Shown: piece by piece, positions 8,663-17,908 of the stretch
Layout of the letters: each line of letters opens with the position of its first letter
Position numbering within the stretch: the stretch's first letter is position 1
Assembly (NCBI RefSeq): GCF_001514065.1
Contig: NZ_KQ948422.1
Span: 1,339,939-1,403,938 of the forward strand
Length of the DNA stretch: 64,000 bases
Reading direction: 5' to 3'
Source: Streptomyces antibioticus
GTDB taxonomy: Bacteria > Actinomycetota > Actinomycetes > Streptomycetales > Streptomycetaceae
The notes under the pieces: generated by a model
What the model was told of the DNA's origin: nothing
Seen by the model: the letters and a program-made list of their open reading frames with translations, nothing else
Databases searched by the model: none
Translations under genes and position numbers: made by a program

Positions 8663-9571
8663 GTGCAGGAAGCCTCGTTTTCCGGCCCTCTCGTGCTCGG
8701 CATCGACGTGGGCGGCACCAAGACGCACCTGCGGGCGCTCGCGGGAGACACCCCGGTCGCCGACCATGTGCGCTTCAGTGTGGGCTGGCGGCCGCACGAC
8801 CCCGTGGCCGCCGCCGGCTGGCTGGCCGCGCTGATCGCCGAAGCCCTGCCGCCGGGCGTCCGCCCTTCCACACTCGCCGTGGGCGGGCACGCCTGTGAGA
8901 CCCCTCGCCAGTGCGCCCAGATCCGCACCGCACTGCAACTCCACTTCGACGTCCCCGCGCTGGTCGTGGGCGACGCCGAGCTCCTCGCGCCCGCAGCGGG
9001 CCTGGACAAGGGCGTCGGCCTGGTCGCCGGGACCGGTTCGGTCGCGGTGGGCAGGACCGCCGACGGCGCGCTCGTCCAGGTCGGCGGCTGGGGCGCGGTC
9101 CTCGGCGACGAGGGCGGCTCGGCCGGTCTGGTCCGCGAGGCCGCCCGTGCCGTATGGGCCGCCCACGACCGCGGGGAGGAGCCCGACGCACTCGCCGCCG
9201 GGCTCGTCGCCGCTTTCGAGGTGCCCGAAGTACCGGCCCTCGGCGCGGCACTCGAAGGCGCCCAGGACGTCTCCGCCGAGTGGGGCCGGCACGCCCCGGC
9301 CGTGTTCGCCGCCGCCGCAGCGGGCTCGCGCCTCGCCCGCACGGTGATCGCCGAAGGCGGCCGCGCCCTCGCCGCCCTGGTCGGACGCCTCGCCGCACGC
9401 GGCGTCGCGGTCGACGACGTGGTGGTGGCGGGCGGCACGATCCTCGCCCAACCCCTCTTGTACGACGCCTTCACCACCGCCCTCGCCGACAGCGTCCCCA
9501 CAGCGCGGCCACAGCCGCTGCGGGTGCCGCCGGTCGAGGGGGCGGTGGCACTGGCGCGTTCACTTCTGTGA
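8663..9571 (+). CDS. BadF/BadG/BcrA/BcrD-type ATPase, probable N-acetylglucosamine kinase-like sugar kinase
   Basis: A 302-residue cytoplasmic protein of the ASKHA kinase fold. The phosphate-1 motif LGIDVGGTKTHLRAL is near residue 10, the GTGSVAVGRTADG motif near 118, and the GGWGAVLGDEGGS segment typical of GlcNAc kinases near 135. The start is GTG with a GAGGA ribosome site. It likely phosphorylates a (amino)sugar released from cluster A oligosaccharides. A hairpin follows the stop codon. Substrate specificity cannot be read from sequence. Confidence 0.85.
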   Translation: MQEASFSGPLVLGIDVGGTKTHLRALAGDTPVADHVRFSVGWRPHDPVAAAGWLAALIAEALPPGVRPSTLAVGGHACETPRQCAQIRTALQLHFDVPALVVGDAELLAPAAGLDKGVGLVAGTGSVAVGRTADGALVQVGGWGAVLGDEGGSAGLVREAARAVWAAHDRGEEPDALAAGLVAAFEVPEVPALGAALEGAQDVSAEWGRHAPAVFAAAAAGSRLARTVIAEGGRALAALVGRLAARGVAVDDVVVAGGTILAQPLLYDAFTTALADSVPTARPQPLRVPPVEGAVALARSLL

Positions 9572-9576
9572 CACCC

Positions 9577-9605
9577 GTCGGACGCCGGGCCCACCCCCGT
9601 CCGAC
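9577..9605 (+). terminator. Terminator after the BadF kinase gene
   Basis: Inverted repeat GTCGGACG (9577-9584) and CGTCCGAC (9598-9605), 13-nt loop, starting 6 bp after the TGA. It separates the kinase from the PAP2 gene. Confidence 0.55.
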
Positions 9606-9751
9606 ACAACTCGCCCGTAGATCTTCGCTCGTACGCCGCAGAAAGCGCATACGGCCTGTCCGTCCTTCCGCGCCGCACGGCAGTCCTTCGCACGACTCCC
9701 CCGGCCGCACGGCCGAAGAACTCCAGAGCAGAACTCAAGAGAGGCAGCCGC

Positions 9752-11686
9752 ATGCCGTCCACCGCCGGGCACCGCTCGCACACGCCGGCCACTGAACTCG
9801 CCCCGAGCAGAAGAGGGTTCCTCCGCACCTCCCTGGGTGTCTCGGCCGGGGTGCTGGCCGCGCCCACCTTCGCCTCCTGGCTGGGTGCCGCCGACGCCAA
9901 GGCCGCCACGGCCCCGCTCGCGTTCGTCGACGACTACAGGACCAACCTCCCGACGAACCTCACGCCCGAGACCAACGCGGTGGTCCGTGCGCTCGGCGGG
10001 TTCGCGCAGATATGGAAGACCGGCGGCGCCTGGAACACCGGCACGCCCCTGCGGCCCGAGATACTCCGCGCCAACATGCGCTACTGCGCCCGCATCACCG
10101 CCGCGCGCACGGACGCACAGGCGAAGGAGGCGTTCCTCTACGACCGCCAGCACCAGAGCTACGCGCTGATCGCGGGCCTGGGTCCGCTGGCCGACCTGTA
10201 CAAGGCGGGCGCGAAGGCCGTCACGTCGATCACCAGCGCCCCGGACGGCACACCGCCCGCCAAGATCGACGACGCGGTCCCCGCGGACGCCCCGGCCGGC
10301 TCCGCGCTCGGCGCCGGCTCGCACGACTCGGCGCTCGGCAAGGTCGCCGAACTGGTCGACACGGTGCGCGGCACCTGGGCCTCGGGCAACCCGTCCAAGT
10401 ACGCCTACCAGTACCCGCGTCCCTGGCGCATGAACGAGGACAGCGAGGTCGTCGACACCGGCGCGAAGGACCCGCTGGGCTTTCCCGTGTACGACTCCGA
10501 GGTGGTCGTCGCACCCCAGCTGCTGCGCCAGCGCAACACCTCCCCGACCGACGACGGCGGCTTCCCCAGCGGCCACACCAACGCCTTCCACCTGGCGGGC
10601 CTGGCCTACGCGTACGCCGTGCCGGAGCGTTTCCAGGAGCTGGTGACGCGGGCCTTCGAGCTCGCCCACACCCGGATCATGGCGGGCATGCACTCCACGG
10701 TCGACGTCATGGGCGGCCGCATCATGGCCACCGCCCTCGCCGCCGCCACGCTGGCCGACCCGGCGAACGCCGACCTCAAGGCCGCCGCCCGCGCCCAGGC
10801 CCTCGCCTACTTCCAGGCGAAGACCGGCACCACGGCGGACACCCTCTTCGCCTACGCCCACCCGGCCTCCGGCGACGCCTACGCCGACCGCGAGGCCAAC
10901 GCCCGCCTGGTCACGCCCAAGTTGACCTACGTCCTCACCCGGCACGGCCGCAGCGAGCCGCTCACCGTGCCCAAGGGCGCGGAGGTGCTGCTGGAGACGC
11001 GGCTGCCCTACCTGGACGCGGACCAGCGTCGCGAGGTGCTGCGCACGACGGCGCTGCCCTCCGGGTACGTCCTGCTCGACGGCTTCGAGCAGTGGGGCCG
11101 CCTCAACCTGTTCGCCGCGGCGGACGGCTACGGCTCCTTCGACTCCGATGTCACCGTCGCGCTCGACGCGTCGGCCGGCGGCTTCCGGGCGGCCGACAGC
11201 TGGCGCAACGACATCGACGGCTGCGGCGGGCTGACCAAGCGGGGCACCGGCACGCTCACCCTGACCGGCCACAACCGCTACACGGGCGGCACCGTCGTGA
11301 AGGAGGGCGTCCTGACCGCGGCCTCCGCGCACGCCCTCGGCCACGGCGACGTCCGCGTCTCCGGCGGCAGCCTCCAGGTGGCGACGGCCAAGTCGGTGCA
11401 GATCCACGGCAGTTACGCCCAGGAGTCCGGCACGCTCGAGGTCACCCTGCGCGCGGGCCGCGGGCCCGCCCTGGAGGTCACGCGGCGCGCGCTGCTCGGC
11501 ACGGGCAGTGTGCTGTCGCTGCGCCTCGACGCCGAGAAGCCGCCGGCCGCCGGCAGTGTGGTCCGCGTGCTGAGCGCGGCGGGGCTGCGCGGCCGGTTCG
11601 ACCGGGTGGAGCTGAACTCCGAGACGCTGCGGGCCGTACCCGTCTACACGGCGGAAGGTCTGTCGGTACGACTCCTGAAGCGGTGA
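9752..11686 (+). CDS. Tat-exported PAP2 acid phosphatase with autotransporter-type beta-strand repeat
   Basis: A 644-residue protein. A twin-arginine signal (SRRGFLRTSLGVSAGVLAA) covers residues 12-48. The PAP2/class A acid phosphatase domain follows. It has GGFPSGHTNAFHLAGLAYA near residue 268 and RIMAGMHSTVDVMGGR near 308, which supply the PSGH and H-x3-D catalytic elements of vanadium-haloperoxidase-fold phosphatases. The C-terminal third has an autotransporter-associated beta-strand repeat (GTGTLTLTGHNRYTGGTVVKEG near 505). Secreted or wall-associated hydrolysis of a phosphomonoester is expected. The tail suggests a beta-helix stalk or substrate-binding module. Confidence 0.88.
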   Translation: MPSTAGHRSHTPATELAPSRRGFLRTSLGVSAGVLAAPTFASWLGAADAKAATAPLAFVDDYRTNLPTNLTPETNAVVRALGGFAQIWKTGGAWNTGTPLRPEILRANMRYCARITAARTDAQAKEAFLYDRQHQSYALIAGLGPLADLYKAGAKAVTSITSAPDGTPPAKIDDAVPADAPAGSALGAGSHDSALGKVAELVDTVRGTWASGNPSKYAYQYPRPWRMNEDSEVVDTGAKDPLGFPVYDSEVVVAPQLLRQRNTSPTDDGGFPSGHTNAFHLAGLAYAYAVPERFQELVTRAFELAHTRIMAGMHSTVDVMGGRIMATALAAATLADPANADLKAAARAQALAYFQAKTGTTADTLFAYAHPASGDAYADREANARLVTPKLTYVLTRHGRSEPLTVPKGAEVLLETRLPYLDADQRREVLRTTALPSGYVLLDGFEQWGRLNLFAAADGYGSFDSDVTVALDASAGGFRAADSWRNDIDGCGGLTKRGTGTLTLTGHNRYTGGTVVKEGVLTAASAHALGHGDVRVSGGSLQVATAKSVQIHGSYAQESGTLEVTLRAGRGPALEVTRRALLGTGSVLSLRLDAEKPPAAGSVVRVLSAAGLRGRFDRVELNSETLRAVPVYTAEGLSVRLLKR

Positions 11687-11779
11687 CGTCCCCGCGGGGC
11701 GGGAGCTGATGCAGAGTAGGCGCATGAGGCGTCCTCGCATCGCTCCCGCTCCCGTGCGGCCCCGGTCATCGCGGGGCGG

Positions 11780-13615
11780 ATGATGGCGCGCGAACTGCAC
11801 ACGGTCCTGGACCGGGAGCTCCTCCCCACCGCCCCCGCGCGCCCACCGCGACGGCGGCCCTGGCTCGTGCCGCTCCTGGTGTGCGTGCTGCTCGCCCAGA
11901 TGGCCGTCGCGATGGTCACGACGGCGGTGCAGCAGACGCCGACCATCGACGAGCCCGTGTACGTGGCCACGGCCACCGACTATCTCCACGAGCACCGCGT
12001 CCGCTACAACCCCGAGCACCCGCCGCTGGGAAAGCTGCTGGTCGCGGCCGGCCTGGCGTTCGCCGACCCGCACTACGACCCGTCCTTCGCCGGAGACCAG
12101 GGGCAGGTCGGGCGGCATCTGCTGTACGAGTCCGGCAACGATCCCTGGCGGGTGATGCTGTGGGCCCGGTTGCCGGTGATCGTGCTGACGCTGGCGTTCG
12201 GGCTGGTCGCGTTCGCCTTCGCGCGTGACCTCATGGGCCCGGCGGGCGGGGTGGTGGCGCTCGCCCTCTACGCCTTCTCCCCCGACCTCATCGCCCATGG
12301 CTCCCTCGCGACCCTCGACGTACCGGCGGCCGGGTTCCTGCTGACGTCGGTGTGGCTGCTGTGGCGGGCCCGGCGCCGACCGCGGCTGTACGTGCCGCTC
12401 GCCGGGGTGGCGGCCGGGGCGGCGCTGGCCACGAAGATGAGCACGCTGGCGGCGGTTCCGGTGCTGCTGGCGCTGGCGGCGTGGTCGGTGTGGCGGGCGG
12501 ACGCCGAGCCTGAGGCCGACGCCAGGGAGCGTAGGGCGGGGGACGTGGCGTCGGGTGTGGCGGGAGGCGCGGGCGGAGCGGCGTCGGTTGCGGAGGGTTC
12601 AGCGAGGAGCGCGGGCGGCGTCGCGCCCGGCGCCGATGGCATCACGCCCGGCGCAGGGCGCGTCTCACTGGTCGTGCGGAGTCGGCGCCCCGCGCTGCTG
12701 CGGGCCCTGGCCGGCGCCGTCGTCGTCGCGCTGGGCGCCCTGGTCGTCGTATGGGCGTCGTATCTCGCGGTCGATCCGCGGCTGCGGTGGGCGCCGCAGC
12801 AGCCGGTGCCGGCCGTGCGCGGGCTGCGCGCGGTGCTCGTCGATCTGCTGCCGTTCCCGGAGGCCTACCGGGACGGGATGCGGGTGCAGTTCGGGTTCGA
12901 GGACTATCCCTGGCAGGGCTTCCTGTTCGGGCGGCTCTACACCGGGTCCCTCTGGTACTACCTGCCGGCCGCGCTGCTGGTGAAGACGCCCCTCGGCATG
13001 CTCGCCCTGTGGGCCGCCGGTGCCGTCGCCGTCGTGGCGGTACGGCGGTTGCGGCCCGCGGCGCCCTATCTGCTGGTGCCCACCGCCGTGCTGCTCGGCG
13101 CGGCCATGACCGGCTCACGGGACTTCGGCACCCGGTACGCGATCTTCGTGCCGATGTTCCTGGCGGTGGCGGCGGCCGGGTTCCTCGCGGTGCGGTGGCG
13201 GTGGGCGGCGGCGGTGACCGGGGCGCTGGTGCTGTTCGTCGCGGGCAGCTCGCTGCGGACGTACCCCTTCTATCTGCCGTACTCCAACGAGGCGTTCGGG
13301 GGTCCGGACCAGACGCATCTGCGGCTGCACGACTCCAACGTGGACTGGGGCCAGGACCTGGGCCGGCTCGCCGACCGGCTCCGGGTGCGGTATCCGGGCG
13401 AGCGGATCTGGCTCGTGTACAAGGGTGCCGGAGTGCCGTCCTACTACGGCATCGAGGCGGCCGATCCGCGCAAGGCGCCGGTGGCCGAGGTGCGCGGACT
13501 GCTGGTCGTGTCGGACTCGGCGGCCGCGAAGGCCACGGGTCGGCTGGCCGAACTGATCGACAGCGCCCGTTCGATCGACCATATTGGTCATTCGATCACG
13601 GTCTATCGACGATGA
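11780..13615 (+). CDS. GT39-like integral membrane glycosyltransferase
   Basis: A 611-residue multi-spanning GT-C glycosyltransferase. The first helix (LVPLLVCVLLAQMAVAMV) is followed by an extracytoplasmic loop with TIDEPVYVATATDYL, carrying the Asp-Glu pair used by PMT/ArnT-type enzymes, and NPEHPPLGKLL. About ten further hydrophobic segments follow. A low-complexity Gly/Ala stretch near residues 245-290 separates two blocks. It probably transfers a sugar from a polyprenyl-phosphate donor to a wall polymer, lipid or protein outside the membrane. The start is one of two consecutive ATGs. Monocistronic by spacing. Confidence 0.82.
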   Translation: MMARELHTVLDRELLPTAPARPPRRRPWLVPLLVCVLLAQMAVAMVTTAVQQTPTIDEPVYVATATDYLHEHRVRYNPEHPPLGKLLVAAGLAFADPHYDPSFAGDQGQVGRHLLYESGNDPWRVMLWARLPVIVLTLAFGLVAFAFARDLMGPAGGVVALALYAFSPDLIAHGSLATLDVPAAGFLLTSVWLLWRARRRPRLYVPLAGVAAGAALATKMSTLAAVPVLLALAAWSVWRADAEPEADARERRAGDVASGVAGGAGGAASVAEGSARSAGGVAPGADGITPGAGRVSLVVRSRRPALLRALAGAVVVALGALVVVWASYLAVDPRLRWAPQQPVPAVRGLRAVLVDLLPFPEAYRDGMRVQFGFEDYPWQGFLFGRLYTGSLWYYLPAALLVKTPLGMLALWAAGAVAVVAVRRLRPAAPYLLVPTAVLLGAAMTGSRDFGTRYAIFVPMFLAVAAAGFLAVRWRWAAAVTGALVLFVAGSSLRTYPFYLPYSNEAFGGPDQTHLRLHDSNVDWGQDLGRLADRLRVRYPGERIWLVYKGAGVPSYYGIEAADPRKAPVAEVRGLLVVSDSAAAKATGRLAELIDSARSIDHIGHSITVYRR

Positions 13616-13739
13616 CACCCGTCCCTCGTGAGCCACTTGAGCATGCGTCCGCCGGGCTCCGGGGGCCGGTCCACAACCCCTGGTCACGGCGGTGCGTGAG
13701 CTATGTTGAGGCACTGTGGAAGACAAAGGAGACGCACCC

Positions 13740-14663
13740 GTGCCCTCGCTGCAGCAGGCACGTGCGCAGGCATCCGCGATCACTTCGGGCAAGTCGGTTC
13801 CGGAAGCGGAGGCCGCTCCGACTTCCCAGCTCAGGGCCCTCTTCGACCGGCCACGGCTGTCCCCGGGGCAGCGCCGGATCGCGCAGTATCTGATCGAGCA
13901 CATCACCGAGGCGGCGTTCCTTTCGATCACCGATCTCGCGGAGCGCGTCGGCGTCAGCCAGCCGTCGGTGACACGGTTCGCGGCGGCGGTGGGGTTCAGC
14001 GGCTACCCGGCCCTGCGCGAGAAGTTGCAGTCGATCGCGCTGGGCACGCTGGCCGGCGGGCCCGCGGCGGCCGAGGAGAACCGCGGCAACGAACTCCAGG
14101 CCGCGGTGGACGCCGAGATCGAGAACCTGGAGAACCTGCGCCGGGACTTCGCCGACCCCGACCAGCTCATCGACGTCGGCCGCGAGTTGTCGGCCTCGAC
14201 ACCACTGACCGTCCTCGGGGTGCGCATCTCGGTGTCGCTGGCGGAGTACTTCGCCTACGCGGCCCGGCGCGTCCATCCCGACGTGCGGCTGGTGACGCTG
14301 GGCGGGAGCGTCGCCTACGACGCGCTGCTGCAGTCCCGTGAGGCGGGCGGCACCTGGGTGCTGGCGTTCTCCATGCCCCGGCACGCGCAGGAGACGCTCA
14401 CGGCGCTGCGGGTCGCACGCAGCGCGGGTCTGAAGGTCGCCCTCATCACCGACCTGGCGCTCGGGGCGGTCGCCGACGAGGCGGACGTCGTCTTCGCCAC
14501 CGGCACCGGCTCCCGCCTGGTCTTCGACTCCTACGCCGCCCCCGGCGTGATGGCCGCCGCACTGCTCCAGGCCATGACCGACGCCGACCCCGAGCGCACC
14601 CAGGCGCGGCTCGAGGAGTACGAGCAGATCTCCGAGCAGCACCAGTTCTTCCTGCGGGACTGA
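13740..14663 (+). CDS. MurR/RpiR-family transcriptional regulator
   Basis: A 307-residue protein: an N-terminal RpiR helix-turn-helix (SITDLAERVGVSQPSVTRFAAAVG near residue 65) and a C-terminal SIS sugar-phosphate isomerase fold (VLGVRISVSLAEYFAYAARR near 158). Such proteins sense phosphosugars. The frame opens earlier, but AAAGGAG (13725-13731) sits 8 nt before the GTG at 13740, so I take that start. No transporter adjoins it directly. The RpiR-type palindrome at 14739-14752, just downstream, may be its operator. Confidence 0.88.
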   Translation: MPSLQQARAQASAITSGKSVPEAEAAPTSQLRALFDRPRLSPGQRRIAQYLIEHITEAAFLSITDLAERVGVSQPSVTRFAAAVGFSGYPALREKLQSIALGTLAGGPAAAEENRGNELQAAVDAEIENLENLRRDFADPDQLIDVGRELSASTPLTVLGVRISVSLAEYFAYAARRVHPDVRLVTLGGSVAYDALLQSREAGGTWVLAFSMPRHAQETLTALRVARSAGLKVALITDLALGAVADEADVVFATGTGSRLVFDSYAAPGVMAAALLQAMTDADPERTQARLEEYEQISEQHQFFLRD

Positions 14664-15038
14664 CCCGCACCCTCCCCGGCCCCTTCGGCCACTCCCGACG
14701 AACAAACTCACACGGGGATCAATCGGATCAAATCACGCATGAATGTTTTCATACGTCTTGCAAAGAGGACGGCATATATAAATACTGCTCACGGATCGCG
14801 ACCGGGCCGCTCCCGGGAGGCGTTCCGCACCCCCGTCCCCACAGCCGCCAGACCCCGCAGTTCCCGCAAGCACGGACATCCGAAGCCGCCGTCTCCTACC
14901 CGCGTCGGCGCCCCGGGTGCCCGGTCGGGCCTCGCCTGCGCGAGCGCCCGTGGTGGCGGCCCCGGTCATCCCCTAGGCCGGGGCCGCCCAAAACCGTCGG
15001 ACCACCCATACGACGCCGCACACCCGGAAGCGATGACC
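14664..15038. other. Intergenic region with AT-rich island and no gene
   Basis: This 375-bp interval between the RpiR gene and the 125-residue gene has no convincing ORF. About 80 bp (14710-14790) is strikingly AT-rich for this genome. It contains the palindrome and promoter-like elements listed separately. The remainder (14800-15030) is ordinary GC-rich DNA in which I see no structure worth naming. Confidence 0.6.
14739..14787 (+). promoter_or_regulatory. RpiR-type palindrome and AT-rich promoter region
   Basis: A perfect inverted repeat ATGAA (14739-14743), TGTT, TTCAT (14748-14752) matches the TGAA-N4-TTCA layout of RpiR/MurR operators. It overlaps a promoter-like AT-rich segment with TTGCAA (14758-14763) and TATATAAATACT (14775-14786). 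The likely target is the gene at 15039. The regulator is inferred to be the adjacent RpiR protein. Confidence 0.45.
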
Positions 15039-15416
15039 ATGACTGTGACGACGACGACACGCATCAGCCCGGACTGGCCCTGCCAGGTCAAGCAGCCCGG
15101 CAGCTACGACTGGGAGCGCTCGGCCACCAGATGGCTGCGCGAGCTGGTGCCGGCGCGCTACGCCAGCTACCCGGCGTTCATCCGCCACCCCGTGCTGCTC
15201 GCCCGGCATGCGCAGATCCAGGTCCAGCACGAGATCCGGGTCGCCCGCACCGCGCTTCAGACGGCCCGCGCCGACCTGCCGGGACTCGGCATGCCGGAGT
15301 CGGTCATCGAGCACACGATCAAGCTGTACGCGGCGGAGGTGCTGCAGCTTCAGCACATCGCGCGCAGCGTCCGCGCGGTCACCGGCGCCCTGACCGACCA
15401 CGGCGCCGGGCGATAA
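15039..15416 (+). CDS. Small protein of unknown function
   Basis: A 125-residue soluble, mostly helical protein: Trp-rich N-terminus (RISPDWPCQVKQPGSYDWER), then long amphipathic helices (HAQIQVQHEIRVARTALQTA). I do not recognise a family. GGAAG (15026-15030) is 8 nt before the ATG at 15039, favouring it over an ATG 6 bp upstream. A short gap separates it from the PP2C phosphatase gene. Such small helical proteins may be partners of the downstream signalling phosphatase, but that is only positional inference. Confidence 0.75.
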   Translation: MTVTTTTRISPDWPCQVKQPGSYDWERSATRWLRELVPARYASYPAFIRHPVLLARHAQIQVQHEIRVARTALQTARADLPGLGMPESVIEHTIKLYAAEVLQLQHIARSVRAVTGALTDHGAGR

Positions 15417-15516
15417 CGCCGCACGTCGGCGGAAGTTCCCCGACCCGGCACTGTCGAGTGAAGACGGTCCCGGCAAGACCGCCGTCGTGGTGCGTTCCGT
15501 GTGCGATGCTCATGGC

Positions 15517-17874
15517 GTGACGAGCGAGCCCGCCATCCCAGCGGAGTCCGGTTCCACGCCCGACACGGTCGCACTGGCCAAGATCGTCGCCAGGCAGCGG
15601 GCCGAGATGGACCGGTTGCGGGACCAGGCTGCGACCGCGGCGGTCGTGGAGCGGGCGAAAGGGGCCGTGATGGCCCTGACCGGCTGTTCCCCGGACGCCG
15701 CCGGGGAGGAGCTGGCCAAACGCGCCAAGGCCGCCCGTCGCACGCTGCTCGAGGAGTGCTGGATCACCCTCGGCGACCTGGTACCCCCGCTGACCGTCGC
15801 GGCCCCCGAAATCGGTCCCCGTGCCACCGCGCCCGAGGTCCCGTCGGCCCTGCGCGGCACCGCCGACCTCGGGCGGCTCGGCAAGGCCCTGGTCCGCGTG
15901 GGCACACCGCAGGACCTGGCTCGCTGTCTGCTGGAACATCTGTCGCCGGGCGCCGAGGCCGACGCCATCATGATCTTCGCGCGGCTGCCCGCCGGGGGCC
16001 TGGAACTGATCGGGCACGCCGGCATAGACGAGACGCTGGCCGCCCAGTGGCGCCAGGTGCCGCCGGTCAGCGGGATCGCCGCCATCGAGGCGCTCCGCAG
16101 CCGGGAGCCGCGCTGGCTGGAGGACGTCGACACGGACAGCGAGCGGTACCTCCTCATCGGCGACCCTCCCGAGCGCTGGCGGTCCCGCGCCTGGGTGCCG
16201 GTGGTCGCGCGGGAGACGGCCGAGATCTGCATCGGCTTCCTGCGCGCCCGGGGCGAGCCGTTCGCCGCGCATGAACGGGAGCACCTCCTGGCGGTCGCCC
16301 AGCTGTGCGCCGGCCGGCTGCGCGCCTTCGACGCCCGCACCGAACCGGCCGGCGCCACCCCCGTACAGCAGGTGTTCGACGCACTGCCCGGCGCCAGTCT
16401 GCTGCTCACCCCGCTGCGTGCCGCGTCCGGCGAGGTCGAGGACTACCGCATCGCCGCCGCGTCCCAGGAGGCGTTCGACGCACTCGGCCGCACCGGCCGC
16501 GAACTGATCGGCCTGCGGCTCCTGGAGTGCTTCCCGGACCTCGCGGGCGAACCGCTGTGGCACGGCTGCCTGCACACGCTGGCCACCGGCGAGCCGTACG
16601 ACGGCGAGCCCTTCGCCCAGCAGGCGATGGTCGCAGGGGTCGCCGAACTGTCCACCTACACGGTGCGGGTGGCGAGACTGGGCGGTGCGCTCGCCGTCAC
16701 CTGGATCCGCCACGACTCCTCCGACCTCCAGGAACAACGGCTCGCCGACGTCCAACGGCTCGGCAACCTCGGCTGGGCGAACTGGAACCTGCTCACCCAT
16801 GAAGTCGGCTGGTCCTCCCAGGTCTACGCCGTCCTCGACCGCGATCCCGCCGACGGCCCCCTGCGGATCACCGCGCTGCCCGAACTCGCCCTGGCCGAGG
16901 ACGCGCCCGCACTGGCCCGCGCCGTCGGGCAACTCGTGCGCCGCGGACGACCGCTCGCCATGCCCTTCCGGATCAGGGCCGCGGACGGCGTCCGGCACCT
17001 GCGGATCGTCGCCGAGGCGGTCACGGACGTGCAGGGCAGCCCGGTCGAGGTGCACGGTTTCCTCCAGGACCTCACCGCGCAGCGCAGCGCCGAACTGGCC
17101 CTCGTCGAGAGCGAGCAGGCCATCCTCACGCAGCACGACGTCCTGCGCGCCGAGCGCACCCTCGCCGCCAGCCTCCAACACGCGCTGCTCCCGCTGCCGA
17201 CCCGCCCGCTGCGGTTGTCCGGGCTGCGCGTCGAAGTCGCCTATCTGCCCGCCCAGTCGGGGGTCCATGTCGGCGGAGACTGGTTCAGCGCCATCGAACT
17301 GCCCGACGGCGACGCCCTGTTCGTGGTCGGCGACGTCGCCGGGCACGGCCTCGACGCCGTCGCCACCATGGCCCAGCTCCGGTTCACCGCCAAGGGCATG
17401 GTCATCACCGGCTCGTCGCTGACCGGCGCACTGGCCAGGCTCAACACCCTGCTGCTGCACTCCCGCGACTCGCACGGCACGGCGACCATGGTCCTGGCCC
17501 GCTACTCCCCCGCCGAGCACCGGCTGGTGTGGGCCCAGGCCGGGCATCCACCGCCGTTGCTGCACCGCGGCGGCGAGGCCCGCTATCTGGACCGGCCGGG
17601 AGGCATGCTGCTCGGGGCGAGCGCCTCACCGTCCTTCGAGGAGGCCGACCTCCAGCTGGAACCGGGCGACCGGCTGCTGCTCTACACGGACGGGCTGGTG
17701 GAGCGGCCGCCGGACGGCATCGACCGGGGACTGAAGCGGCTCTCCGAGGCGGTCGTCAGCCACCAGGCCGACGGGCCCGGCTCGCTGCGCCCGCTGCTGA
17801 CGGGGCTGCTCGAAGGGGAGCGGCGCGACGACGTGTGCGTGCTGGACATCCGGGTGCCGGAGTACGAGATCTGA
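15517..17874 (+). CDS. ANTAR-GAF-PAS-PP2C (SpoIIE-type) protein phosphatase
   Basis: A 785-residue cytoplasmic signalling protein. Domains in order: an ANTAR-like helical RNA-binding module (VVERAKGAVMALTGCSPDAA, residues ~35-85), a GAF sensor (~115-260), two PAS-like segments (~275-515), and a PPM/SpoIIE serine phosphatase (~545-780) with GGDWFSAIEL, VVGDVAGHG and LLLYTDGLVE metal-binding motifs. It probably dephosphorylates an anti-anti-sigma factor in response to a ligand. The GTG at 15517 lacks a ribosome site. An AT-containing -10-like element just upstream suggests a leaderless transcript. Confidence 0.85.
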   Translation: MTSEPAIPAESGSTPDTVALAKIVARQRAEMDRLRDQAATAAVVERAKGAVMALTGCSPDAAGEELAKRAKAARRTLLEECWITLGDLVPPLTVAAPEIGPRATAPEVPSALRGTADLGRLGKALVRVGTPQDLARCLLEHLSPGAEADAIMIFARLPAGGLELIGHAGIDETLAAQWRQVPPVSGIAAIEALRSREPRWLEDVDTDSERYLLIGDPPERWRSRAWVPVVARETAEICIGFLRARGEPFAAHEREHLLAVAQLCAGRLRAFDARTEPAGATPVQQVFDALPGASLLLTPLRAASGEVEDYRIAAASQEAFDALGRTGRELIGLRLLECFPDLAGEPLWHGCLHTLATGEPYDGEPFAQQAMVAGVAELSTYTVRVARLGGALAVTWIRHDSSDLQEQRLADVQRLGNLGWANWNLLTHEVGWSSQVYAVLDRDPADGPLRITALPELALAEDAPALARAVGQLVRRGRPLAMPFRIRAADGVRHLRIVAEAVTDVQGSPVEVHGFLQDLTAQRSAELALVESEQAILTQHDVLRAERTLAASLQHALLPLPTRPLRLSGLRVEVAYLPAQSGVHVGGDWFSAIELPDGDALFVVGDVAGHGLDAVATMAQLRFTAKGMVITGSSLTGALARLNTLLLHSRDSHGTATMVLARYSPAEHRLVWAQAGHPPPLLHRGGEARYLDRPGGMLLGASASPSFEEADLQLEPGDRLLLYTDGLVERPPDGIDRGLKRLSEAVVSHQADGPGSLRPLLTGLLEGERRDDVCVLDIRVPEYEI

Positions 17875-17908
17875 CGTCCCGCGCCGACAGCGCCGCCGGG
17901 GTCGCCGG

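Noticed and set aside
9560-12298. 912-codon open frame on the minus strand
   Set aside because: Shadow of the PAP2 and glycosyltransferase genes. Repetitive Gly/Arg/Val composition and no ribosome site. The plus-strand genes have clear domains.
15379-17565. 728-codon open frame on the minus strand
   Set aside because: Shadow of the PP2C phosphatase gene. No recognisable motif.
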